Part shown: positions 21,278 through 29,644 of the stretch, piece by piece
How the letters are laid out: every line of letters begins with the position of its first letter
Numbering within the stretch: the stretch's first letter is position 1
Assembly (NCBI GenBank): GCA_028875055.1
Contig: JAPPGG010000056.1
Coordinates: forward strand, 1 to 64,000
From: Chloroflexota bacterium
GTDB taxonomy: Bacteria > Chloroflexota > Dehalococcoidia > Lucifugimonadales > UBA3495
DNA: 64,000 bases
Direction of reading: 5' to 3'
Program-made: the position numbers and the translations under genes
Notes under the pieces: model-generated
Told to the model about the DNA's origin: nothing
The model's input: only the letters and a program-made list of their open reading frames with translations
Database searches by the model: none

Positions 21278-21679
21278 CTACCCCAGTCTTTCCTTGACGA
21301 AATCAACGACGATGCCCCCAAGGAACAGGGCCCGCTCGGCATCGGCATCTTCAAAGGCTTCAGAACTGATGCCGCCGGGAAGGAACCCGGGGTAACGGGT
21401 TATTTCGTAGTATTTGTCCAGTTGCCTTGCTTCGCTCTTGATGGTGTCGAAGAACATCTCGAAGAGCTTGGCGTCCTCGCACAGGTCAATGAGGGAGTGG
21501 CCCCACACATCTTCGGCGCCCCGATGATACAGGTAAGCCTTTACGGCCTTTTCGGCCGCCTGCTGGCAGAGAAAGCAGGCCAGGTTATGGCGGTCCCCCT
21601 CCCGGTTGTACTGGGCATCCAGCAGATCCTGTTCAGCTTGACGCAGCCACCGCGCGCCCTCGGCCAGATTATTCGGCAC
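21278..21679 (-). CDS. HEPN domain-containing protein
   Basis: [15 protein letters not shown]...[23 protein letters not shown]...HSLIDLC. Confidence 0.85.
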   Translation of the reverse strand: MPNNLAEGARWLRQAEQDLLDAQYNREGDRHNLACFLCQQAAEKAVKAYLYHRGAEDVWGHSLIDLCEDAKLFEMFFDTIKSEARQLDKYYEITRYPGFLPGGISSEAFEDADAERALFLGGIVVDFVKERLG

Positions 21680-22013
21680 TGTAGATCACCCTTCCATGCT
21701 TGATTGCGGTTGTCAGCGCGGGAAGCGAGTCCTGAAGCTCCTCGAATTCCTGCGGAGTGTAAACCTGGCAGTCCACGGCAACCATGCTGCTCAGGTGATA
21801 GGAAAAGAAGTCCGCCCGGCGGCCGAAAGCCCCCTCCACATCATGAACTACCACCAGGTCCACCCTGCTGTCAGGCGTAATGTCGCCCGTTACCATGTCG
21901 CCGGTCAGATACACTTTCTCCACGCCCAGCTGGGGCAACAAGCTGATGATGTTGTCCAGTTCCTTCTCCAGCATCTGCTTTCGGAACTGGGTGAATCCTA
22001 TTCTGACGGGCAT
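21669..22013 (-). CDS. Nucleotidyltransferase-fold (MNT-like) protein with a degenerate active-site motif
   Basis: [25 protein letters not shown] resembles GSx10DxD; overlaps the HEPN gene by 11 nt. Confidence 0.7.
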   Translation of the reverse strand: MPVRIGFTQFRKQMLEKELDNIISLLPQLGVEKVYLTGDMVTGDITPDSRVDLVVVHDVEGAFGRRADFFSYHLSSMVAVDCQVYTPQEFEELQDSLPALTTAIKHGRVIYSAE

Positions 22014-22053
22014 AAAAAAGCCTCCGGGGACTCTTGCCTCTTGGGCGGCCCAG

Positions 22054-22815
22054 TTAGCCCAGAAGCACCAAGTGGACTTCTTTGGGCCCGTGGACTCCTA
22101 CAACCAGCTTCATTTCGATGTCAGCGGTGCGACTGGGCCCTGTAATGAAGTTCAGGTAACTGCCCATTTCTTCGCCGTTCCGGTAGTATTCAAGCCTTCG
22201 CAGCAGGAACACGTCGTCAAGACTCTCCACCAGGTCTTCAGTCCTGACCATGGCCAGGTGAACGGGGGGAACCAGGGAAACGAGCCTGCTCAGCCCTTTT
22301 CGGGGCAGCACAACCACCGAGCCGGTCTCGGCTACCGCATAGTCCGCCCCGGTGATGCCCAGGCCGGATTCGATTATTCCGGACCTGACCCGGTCGCGGG
22401 CGCTGGCTTCATCCTGGGCAACAGTCACACACTCAATTCCTTCAGCCTGCAGCGCCGAGTCCAGCGGAAGCCTCGCAAAAACGGGCTGCTCAGACCGGGC
22501 GGCCTGCGTTACCGAGAGATTCCTGGCCAGTTCTACAACATAGCCGACGGCATCTTCCGCGCTGGTGGTCCGGAAAACGTTCCAGCTGCGCAGCCGGGCA
22601 GTATCAGCGAAACGGTCCAGGACTTCACCGCTCTTCTCCTCCAGCCGCTGCCTGATCTCCGTTGCTTGCCCTTCCAAAACCGCCAGATTTTCCGCCAATC
22701 GATGGTAAGGTGGCGTGGGCGCCAGGCCTTCGGTCCTGCCCAGGCTGCGGCGGACGTGCGATAAGAACGCGTCTTTCGGTATCCCAAGCGAATTCACATT
22801 TTGTATTTCGACCAT
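22054..22815 (-). CDS. lutC: LUD domain protein, lactate utilization LutC family
   Basis: LGITGADYAVAETGSVVVLPRKGLSRLVSLVPPVHLAMV, ITGPSRTADIEMKLVVGVHGPKEVHLVLL. Confidence 0.9.
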   Translation of the reverse strand: MVEIQNVNSLGIPKDAFLSHVRRSLGRTEGLAPTPPYHRLAENLAVLEGQATEIRQRLEEKSGEVLDRFADTARLRSWNVFRTTSAEDAVGYVVELARNLSVTQAARSEQPVFARLPLDSALQAEGIECVTVAQDEASARDRVRSGIIESGLGITGADYAVAETGSVVVLPRKGLSRLVSLVPPVHLAMVRTEDLVESLDDVFLLRRLEYYRNGEEMGSYLNFITGPSRTADIEMKLVVGVHGPKEVHLVLLG

Positions 22816-22835
22816 GCGAGCCTCTAACCCCGGCT

Positions 22836-24281
22836 TTAAGATTCGCTCTCCAGCTCATCTGCCCAGATCTGCCGGAAGCTTCGCCCAGCCAGAGTGGGCA
22901 TGTCACGGGCGGCTGTCCACCTGGAAACCAGCGGCAGGGATACCCTTTTATCGATTTTGCCTTCTGAAGAAAAGGGCTTTTGCACCAATTTGGCCACGCT
23001 TCCCGCGGCGGAAAGCGCGGCCGGATTGCTCATCAACCAGGTGTAACCCCTGGCGGCCTGCCTCTCGGTAAGGGTTGAGGAATTTTCGGTGTCGCTGGGG
23101 CTCTCCGCCAGCCGGTGACGCAGGTGGAGAAGCATCCTTGGGATGTTTATCTTAATGGGGCAGACTTCCCGACAGGCCCCGCAAAGGCTGGAAGCGTGGG
23201 GCAGGTCCTTGGCCTCCTTCAGCCCCACCAGCGTGGGAGAAACGATGGCGCCGATGGGACCAGGGTACACCCAGCCGTAGGCATGGCCGCCGATTTTGCC
23301 GTAAACCGGGCAGATGTTCAGGCATGCCCCGCAACGGATGCAGTACAGGGCTTCCCTCAGGTCGGGGTCCGCCAGCAGTCTGGACCGGCCGTTGTCCACC
23401 AGAACCAGGTGGAACTCTTCGGGGCCATCTTCATCCTCACTCCGCCGGGGGCCCGTCACCATGCTGACGTAGCTGGTAAGTCGCTGACCGGTAGCTGAAC
23501 GTGGGAGAAGGCGGAGAAAGATGGAAAGGTCTTGCAGCGAAGGAATCACCTTTTCCATGCCTGTGATACCAATGTGAATCCTGGGAGCCGAGGTACACAA
23601 GCGGCCATTGCCCTCATTCGTGATTATGACCAGGCTGCCAGTTTCTGCAACCAGGAAATTTGCCCCGCTGATTCCGAGGTCAGCGCTAAGGAACTTGCTC
23701 CTGAGGGTTTCCCTCGCCACTCTCGCCATTTCCTCGATGTCATCCGTGAGCGGCACGCCCAGTTTTTCGTGGAAGAGCTCCGAGACCTGTTCCTTGGTCT
23801 TGTGCAAGGCGGGAGCAACCAGGTGCGAAGGCGTCTCCTCTGCCAGCTGGATGATGTATTCGCCCAGGTCGGTCTCATAAACATCAACCCCGATGGCTTC
23901 CAGGGTCCTGTTCAAGTCCAGTTCTTCAGAAACCATGGACTTGCTCTTGGTGGCGATCTTCACCCCCCTGCTCTGGGCGATTTCGGAGACGATCGCATTT
24001 GCCTGTTCCGCGTCCCTGGCGAAATGCACCTGCCCGCCGGCCTTGGTCACCTGTTCGTATAGCATCTCCAGATAATGGTCAAGATGATCCAGGGTATGTA
24101 TCTTGATCCGGCGCGCCTCTTCCCGCCACTCCTCCCAAGCTTCCCAGCTTACCTCTTCTATCGCATCCAGTCGGGCTTCATTAAACCCGCCACCCACTTG
24201 CCGCAGGGCCCGCCGCAAGTTGACGTCTTCCATGGCTGCGCCGGAGGCGGCAATAAAGTCCCGGGTCTTTACGTCAGCCAT
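22836..24281 (-). CDS. lutB: Iron-sulfur protein, LutB/LldF family
   Basis: CIRCGACLNICPVYGKIGGHAYGWVYPGPIGA, CGACREVCPIKINIPRML. Confidence 0.93.
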   Translation of the reverse strand: MADVKTRDFIAASGAAMEDVNLRRALRQVGGGFNEARLDAIEEVSWEAWEEWREEARRIKIHTLDHLDHYLEMLYEQVTKAGGQVHFARDAEQANAIVSEIAQSRGVKIATKSKSMVSEELDLNRTLEAIGVDVYETDLGEYIIQLAEETPSHLVAPALHKTKEQVSELFHEKLGVPLTDDIEEMARVARETLRSKFLSADLGISGANFLVAETGSLVIITNEGNGRLCTSAPRIHIGITGMEKVIPSLQDLSIFLRLLPRSATGQRLTSYVSMVTGPRRSEDEDGPEEFHLVLVDNGRSRLLADPDLREALYCIRCGACLNICPVYGKIGGHAYGWVYPGPIGAIVSPTLVGLKEAKDLPHASSLCGACREVCPIKINIPRMLLHLRHRLAESPSDTENSSTLTERQAARGYTWLMSNPAALSAAGSVAKLVQKPFSSEGKIDKRVSLPLVSRWTAARDMPTLAGRSFRQIWADELESES

Positions 24282-25038
24282 TGCCAGCGCCTCCCGTTTC
24301 CTCTTGCCCTTCCAAGATCTCGGCGATGTGCCGCACTCTGACGGGCTGGCCTTGCCGACTCATTCCTCCTCCAATGTGCATCAGGCAGCTCATGTCGCAG
24401 GAAATAAGGGTGTCGGCTCCTGTCGCGAGAACATTGGCTATCTTGTCCTCCATCATGCCTTCGGAAATGTGGGGGTATTTGACGGAAAAGGTGCCGCCGA
24501 ACCCACAGCAGGTTTCAGCCTGGGGCAAGGGACGCAACTCCAGACCTTCCACTTTTTCCAGCAATAGGAGAGGTTCCTGCCGGACCTCCATCTCCCGCAA
24601 CAGGTGGCAACTGGAATGGTAGGTAGCAGTGGCAGGGAAACAGGCGCCCGCGTCCTCTATTCCAAGCACCTTGACCAGGAATTCGGAAAATTCGAACACC
24701 TTTCCCGCCAGTTGCTCGGCCTTCTCTCCATAGTCCGGGTCCCCTGAAAACAATTCGCGGTAGAAGACCTTGAGCATGGCTGCGCAGGATCCGGAGGGGA
24801 CCACCACGTAATCGCTCAGGGAGAAGCTGTCGATTACCCTCTTCCCCAACTGCCGAGCCAGCTGGGTATAGCCCGAATTAAACAGGGGTTGGCCGCAGCA
24901 GGTCTGGTCACTGGGGAAATCCAACTTGACGCCATGCCGCCGGAGCACGTTCACGACACTTACTCCCACCTGGGGGTAAAGCTGGTCCACGATACAGGTA
25001 ACAAATAGGGAGGTATGAACTTCGGCGGGTTGGGTCAA
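24274..25038 (-). CDS. lutA: (Fe-S)-binding protein, LutA family
   Basis: CCR motifs CCGQPLFNSGY, TYHSSCHLLRE, CCGFGGTFSVKYPHIS. Confidence 0.92.
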   Translation of the reverse strand: MTQPAEVHTSLFVTCIVDQLYPQVGVSVVNVLRRHGVKLDFPSDQTCCGQPLFNSGYTQLARQLGKRVIDSFSLSDYVVVPSGSCAAMLKVFYRELFSGDPDYGEKAEQLAGKVFEFSEFLVKVLGIEDAGACFPATATYHSSCHLLREMEVRQEPLLLLEKVEGLELRPLPQAETCCGFGGTFSVKYPHISEGMMEDKIANVLATGADTLISCDMSCLMHIGGGMSRQGQPVRVRHIAEILEGQEETGGAGNG

Positions 25039-25420
25039 TGCGTCCCTCTAGGATGGGCGGATCGGTCGGGTATAAGTAGCGAAAGGCTGTGAACTAAACC
25101 GAATCAGAACACTCGCAGTTGCAGGGTAGAGTAGCAGAGCATTTGGGCAGTGGCAACCGAAGGCTTCCCAGGCTGAGACCCCAATGAATCCTGATTCGCA
25201 CCCGGCCTATTGCTCCTTCAGTTTCCTACACCCTTGCGGGGCAGTCATTGCTCAGGCTGCCAGATCATAAAGACGTCGGGGCAGGCGCACCGTCAGGCCA
25301 TTGGAGGAAGTCCGAAGCCTCTCGCCGATTCCCGGCGAGACCTCTTCCAGGTGCGAGGTAGTTCCCGTCATTCATGCGGACCACCCCAACCCTCACTCAC
25401 GCCTGACCCGGGGCAAGCGC

Positions 25421-25455
25421 AAAAACGCAGTGCAGCTCAATCTGAGCTGCACTGC
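25421..25455 (-). terminator. Intrinsic terminator downstream of selC
   Basis: Perfect 13-bp inverted repeat gcagtgcagctca/tgagctgcactgc with a 3-nt loop, followed on the minus strand by GTTTTT. Confidence 0.8.
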
Positions 25456-25490
25456 ATTCAATGCCTGGAAAAAGAGGGCTCACACTAAGG

Positions 25491-25587
25491 TGGCGGGAGT
25501 GCGAGGGAGTCGAACCCACCTACCCCGCTCTTCACGAGGCACAACGGATTTGAAGTCCGCAAGAGCCACCGGGCCCCTTCCACTCCC
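25491..25587 (-). tRNA. selC: Selenocysteine tRNA (anticodon TCA)
   Basis: Minus strand GGGAGTGGAAGGGGCCCGGTGGCTCTTGCGGACTTCAAATCCGTTGTGCCTCGTGAAGAGCGGGGTAGGTGGGTTCGACTCCCTCGCACTCCCGCCA: 6-bp D stem (GGGGCC/GGCTCT), GGACTTCAAATCC anticodon arm, long variable arm, TTCGACT T-loop, encoded GCCA. Confidence 0.9.
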
Positions 25588-25617
25588 CTGTTACCTCACA
25601 ATGTAGGGAGGCGGGCC

Positions 25618-25947
25618 CTAACTGCCCAATACCGAGTCGATCTTGCGCTTCAGGGCGCCCTTCGGCAATGCTCCGACAACCTGGTCAACCGGCTCCCCGT
25701 CCTTGAAGAAAATCAGGGCCGGAATACTGCGTACGCCAAATTTCATTGCGATATTCGGGTTGCTGTCCACATCCACCTTGGCCACGTTGAGCTTGCCTTC
25801 ATACTCCAGGGCCAGGTCGTGGACGGCCGGCGCAATCATCTTGCAGGGGCCACACCACTCGGCCCAGAAATCTACCAGTACGGGCAGGTCAGAACCTTCA
25901 ACCTCGTCCGCCCAGGTACTTTCATTGACATCTACTGGTTCCGGCAT
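25618..25947 (-). CDS. trxA: Thioredoxin
   Basis: VDFWAEWCGPCKMIAP active site. Confidence 0.95.
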   Translation of the reverse strand: MPEPVDVNESTWADEVEGSDLPVLVDFWAEWCGPCKMIAPAVHDLALEYEGKLNVAKVDVDSNPNIAMKFGVRSIPALIFFKDGEPVDQVVGALPKGALKRKIDSVLGS

Positions 25948-26078
25948 CTAATCCTCCGGGGAATTATCGTCCCCTAATTGTACTTTTGAATGCAGTACCG
26001 GCGTCATCCTTGCTGCCGCCGATTATGTTCTCAGTTTAGCTTTTGTTGTACTTTCCGGTCAACCTGAAAACGTCACCG

Positions 26079-26221
26079 GGGTGTCCGTCAAGATTTTGGT
26101 AGAGCAACTGGATAGGGGCAGATATCGAAAGCTAAGGTAGGGGCGCAGGGCCCTGCGCCCCTACAGCGACGGCCTGCAACGGGGCCCCACCAGGCATTCC
26201 CCAAAAATTTGACGGACACCC
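26079..26221. mobile_element. MITE-like non-autonomous element, 143 bp, with TIRs and 9-bp TSD
   Basis: TIRs GGGTGTCCGTCAAGATTTTGG and (right end, reverse complement) GGGTGTCCGTCAAATTTTTGG, flanked by perfect direct repeats ACGTCACCG (26070-26078 and 26222-26230); internal 28-bp palindrome gtaggggcgcagggccctgcgcccctac. Confidence 0.85.
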
Positions 26222-26263
26222 ACGTCACCGCAAGCTGGGTCGTGCAATGAGCGCCCATCTTTC

Positions 26264-26293
26264 TTGGAATAACCTGGGCCTTTAGTTTATAGT
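26264..26293 (+). promoter_or_regulatory. Putative promoter for the rlmD-maf-tat operon
   Basis: TTGGAA-N18-TATAGT between the MITE-like element and the TTG start at 26313. Confidence 0.45.
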
Positions 26294-26312
26294 GTTGTGA
26301 AGGGGAAGAGAG

Positions 26313-28157
26313 TTGGTTCAGCAGAAGTTGAGCGTGGGTGAACGCATCGAATTGTCACTGGCTTCCTGGGGGCGGCTGGGAGAGGCCATGGCCTCATACG
26401 AAGGACAGGATGTGTTCGTTCTTGGCGGCATACCCGGGGAGAGAGTTACGGCGGAGGTGGTACGGGTCCGCCGGAAGTACGTTGCCGCCACTGTGGTGGA
26501 AGTGCTGGAGCCATCACCGGACCGCATTGAACCTCCATGCCCCTACTATGGCTACTGCACCGGTTGCCAGTGGCAGCATCTGGATTACCATGCTCAGCTG
26601 GACATAAAACGGGACAAGGTAGTCGACGCCCTGGAACGTGTCGGAGGACTGCAGAACGTTTCCGTCCGGCAAACCCTGCCATCGCCCTACCAGTATGGCT
26701 ACCGGAACCACGCCAGGTTCACCGTAGGAAAGAGCGGAGATCTGGGTTTTGTGAATCGGGAGACCAGGCGGTTCGTTCATATTGATCACTGCATGCTGAT
26801 GCATGATGGCATCAACCGGATTCTCGCTCAGTTGCAGGACCGGTGCGGTGAGACTACCCAATTGGCGGTCAGGGCCGGCCGTGATACCGGTGACTACCTG
26901 GTGCAGCCGCCCCTGAAAAACCCTGAAATTTCCGTCCCCACCGGTCAAAAGCACTACCTGGAGTCGGTGGCGGGCCGGGAGTTTCGGGTGGCCTCTCCGT
27001 CATTTTTTCAGGTCAATGTTGACCAGGCATCCCAGTTGATAGAAGTCGTGCGCGCCACCGCAGGGCTCAGCGGTAAAGAGGTGTTGCTGGACGCTTACAC
27101 CGGTGTAGGAACTTTTGCGATCTTGCTGGCCCCCTTCGCCAGCCAGGTTTACGCCATCGAAGAGTCCTCGGCCGCAGTAGAAGATGCCAGGCACAATTCC
27201 GCCGGAATCGAGAACCTGGAGTTTCTTCTGGGCAAAACTGAGGAGGTCTTGTCCGACTTGCCCTGTCCTCCCGATGTGGTGATTGTGGACCCGCCCCGCG
27301 CCGGTTGCCAGGCAGCGGCCCTGGAGAAATTGCTGGAGCTTAAGGCTCCGAAGCTGGTCTATGTGTCCTGCGATCCCGAGACCCTGGCCAGGGACTTGAA
27401 GGTGCTGCGGGCGGGCTCCTATTCGGTGGTTCAGATTCAGCCCCTGGACATGTTTCCCCAAACTCAGCACGTCGAATGTGTGGCATTGCTTGAATACTCT
27501 CCAATCGACAGTCCCCTGATTCTCGCCTCCGGTTCACCAAGGCGTCGGGAATTGTTGACTGAACTCGGCCTGAAGTTTGAAGTCCGCCCTTCCAATGCCC
27601 CGGAAGAACAGAAGGAGGGCGAAACCGCCGAAGAAATGGTGGAGCGCCTGTCGCGGGACAAGGCTATGATAGTGGCCTCCGACTCGACTGAAGGGTTCGT
27701 AATTGGGGCCGACAGCACGGTCGTCCTGGAAGGGCGTTCCATCGGCAAACCCCGGGATGAATCGGACGCTCGCCGCATGCTCGTTGAGTTGCGAGGCACG
27801 GAACACCAGGTTACTACAGGTCTCACCGTTATCAATGTTGCCACCGGCCGGTCCCTGACGGACCATATGACCGCCGACATAGTTATGCGCAACTTTACCG
27901 ACGCTGAGATGGAACGGTCCATCGCCTCCGGCACACCCATGGACAAAGCCGGCGCATATGCCGTTCAGGATGCGGAATTCCGGCCGGCTACCGTCCGGAG
28001 CGGCTGTTACACCAACGTGGTGGGTCTGCCACTTTGCCGTTTAATGGAGATGCTGGAAGAACTAGGGTACCAGCGACCGCCGGCATTGAACTCCGAAGTG
28101 AGCGGCCGCTGCCTGGGTGCCTGCCCCTTCAGTGACTCTGCGGAGAACACAAGGTGA
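26313..28157 (+). CDS. Fusion protein: TrmA/RlmD-type rRNA (uracil-5-)-methyltransferase plus Maf-like nucleotide pyrophosphatase
   Basis: N-terminal part: CPYYGYCTGCQWQHLDYHAQL, LLDAYTGVGTFAI, VIVDPPRAGC, VYVSCDPETLARDL. C-terminal part: LILASGSPRRRELL, IGADSTVVLEG, DKAGAYAVQ. One uninterrupted ORF. Confidence 0.9.
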   Translation: MVQQKLSVGERIELSLASWGRLGEAMASYEGQDVFVLGGIPGERVTAEVVRVRRKYVAATVVEVLEPSPDRIEPPCPYYGYCTGCQWQHLDYHAQLDIKRDKVVDALERVGGLQNVSVRQTLPSPYQYGYRNHARFTVGKSGDLGFVNRETRRFVHIDHCMLMHDGINRILAQLQDRCGETTQLAVRAGRDTGDYLVQPPLKNPEISVPTGQKHYLESVAGREFRVASPSFFQVNVDQASQLIEVVRATAGLSGKEVLLDAYTGVGTFAILLAPFASQVYAIEESSAAVEDARHNSAGIENLEFLLGKTEEVLSDLPCPPDVVIVDPPRAGCQAAALEKLLELKAPKLVYVSCDPETLARDLKVLRAGSYSVVQIQPLDMFPQTQHVECVALLEYSPIDSPLILASGSPRRRELLTELGLKFEVRPSNAPEEQKEGETAEEMVERLSRDKAMIVASDSTEGFVIGADSTVVLEGRSIGKPRDESDARRMLVELRGTEHQVTTGLTVINVATGRSLTDHMTADIVMRNFTDAEMERSIASGTPMDKAGAYAVQDAEFRPATVRSGCYTNVVGLPLCRLMEMLEELGYQRPPALNSEVSGRCLGACPFSDSAENTR

Positions 28158-28453
28158 ACCTCTTTGGCGTGGGGTTCCTGGAACTGGCCGTCATATTCCT
28201 TATTGCCTTCCTGGTCATGGGACCGGCCAAGGCCATAGAAATGGCGCGGACAGCAGGGAAGCTCATCGGGGACATGCGCCGCACCGTCAACGAGATGACG
28301 GCGGCGACCGACTTGAACGAGCCTCGCCCCACAGCGCCGCCCCCGGCGCCCCCGCAAGCCCCCGGCCCGCCGGTAGAGCCGCCCCCGGGGGCAGTGCCCA
28401 CCTCTGGCCCGGAAGAAGGGAATGAGCAGCAGCCGCGAACTCACACTGATTGA
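28154..28453 (+). CDS. tatB: Sec-independent protein translocase TatA/TatB family
   Basis: MNLFGVGFLELAVIFLIAFLVMGPAKAIEMARTAGKLIGDMR; directly upstream of and overlapping tatC. Confidence 0.8.
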   Translation: MNLFGVGFLELAVIFLIAFLVMGPAKAIEMARTAGKLIGDMRRTVNEMTAATDLNEPRPTAPPPAPPQAPGPPVEPPPGAVPTSGPEEGNEQQPRTHTD

Positions 28454-29192
28454 GCACCTGGTAGAACTACGCAAGCGCGTCTTCATCAGCCTGGTGGCGC
28501 TCATCATTGGGGCGATGGTGGCGTTTCTGTTCTGGACCGACATTGTCGAGCTGCTGAAGCGGCCGGCCCAGCAGGTAAACGACGGTGAAGGGGTCCTCCT
28601 GATCGCGACCCAGGTTACGGAGCTCCTGTCCACCAGCGTAAAGGTCTCGCTGGTTGGCGGATTCGTCCTGGCAATGCCCGTCATCCTCTACCAGGTTGTG
28701 CGGTTTGTGGCCCCCGGCCTCACGTCGGCAGAGCGTCGCTTTCTCTACCTGTTTATACCAGGGGCCCTCCTGGCCTTTCTCTGTGGCCTGGCCTTTGCCT
28801 ATTACGTCCTGACCCCCAGAGCCCTGCCGTTTCTGTTGACCTTTGGCGGCGGCGTGGCCGACCCGCTCATAAGGATCAGCAACCTGGTTGACGTAATGTT
28901 GAGGCTCCTCTTTTGGATGGGACTGGCCTTCGAAACCCCGGTGATCATGTACCTGCTGGCCCAACTGGGTATAGTCACATCGGGGATGTTCAGACGATTC
29001 AGGAAATACTGGGTAGTAATCGCCTTCATTCTGGGAGCCATCATTACCCCCACCTTCGACCCTCTGAATCAAACCCTGGTGGCGGCGCCGCTGCTGGCAT
29101 TGTACGAGGTGGGAATTCTCCTGGCCTGGCTTGCGGGCCGCAGCAGGCAGAGGGCGAGGAACGAAATGGCGTCGCTGTCGGAAGGCCACTGA
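28422..29192 (+). CDS. tatC: Sec-independent protein translocase TatC
   Basis: LTLIEHLVELRKRVFISLVAL, GLAFETPVIMYLLAQLGIV, FILGAIITPTFDPLNQ. Confidence 0.95.
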   Translation: MSSSRELTLIEHLVELRKRVFISLVALIIGAMVAFLFWTDIVELLKRPAQQVNDGEGVLLIATQVTELLSTSVKVSLVGGFVLAMPVILYQVVRFVAPGLTSAERRFLYLFIPGALLAFLCGLAFAYYVLTPRALPFLLTFGGGVADPLIRISNLVDVMLRLLFWMGLAFETPVIMYLLAQLGIVTSGMFRRFRKYWVVIAFILGAIITPTFDPLNQTLVAAPLLALYEVGILLAWLAGRSRQRARNEMASLSEGH

Positions 29193-29210
29193 GAGCAGGC
29201 CGAAAGAAAA

Positions 29211-29232
29211 GGGACGGCTCGACGCCGTCCCC
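29211..29232. terminator. Hairpin terminator between convergent tatC and tatA
   Basis: gggacggc-tcgac-gccgtccc hairpin. Confidence 0.55.
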
Positions 29233-29256
29233 TGAAATTGCAAACCCTGGTACTGT

Positions 29257-29469
29257 TCAGTTTTGCTTGTTCTCGTTACTCGCCTCGGTAGTCTCGCTCT
29301 GGACCGTGGTTGGCTTGACTTCCTCTTCACCCGTTACCGAGCTCTTGAAACTGCGGATGCCTTTTCCCAGCGACGAACCGATTTCGGGCAAACGCTTGGC
29401 GCCGAAAATCAACAAGACAATCAAGAGTATTATCAGAATCTGGGGCAATCCAATAGGACCGAAACCCAT
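29257..29469 (-). CDS. tatA: TatA/E family translocase protein
   Basis: [42 protein letters not shown]. Confidence 0.93.
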   Translation of the reverse strand: MGFGPIGLPQILIILLIVLLIFGAKRLPEIGSSLGKGIRSFKSSVTGEEEVKPTTVQSETTEASNENKQN

Positions 29470-29585
29470 GACGCCTCCCGTCTGGATAGACTTTGCAGCT
29501 ATGATAACAGATTCGAAACTCCTTTAACAGTTTCTTGAGTGCAATGGAATGGGTATCCCTTGCCTGGGTAACCACCTGGGCCAAC

Positions 29586-29614
29586 TTGTTAGCGGCTGAG
29601 TCTGTCGCTATAAT
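29586..29614 (+). promoter_or_regulatory. Putative sigma-70 promoter for lpd
   Basis: TTGTTA-N17-TATAAT, 31 nt before the ATG. Confidence 0.6.
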
Positions 29615-29644
29615 CGGGCCAATCTTGAACCGGGGCGGGGAGCA

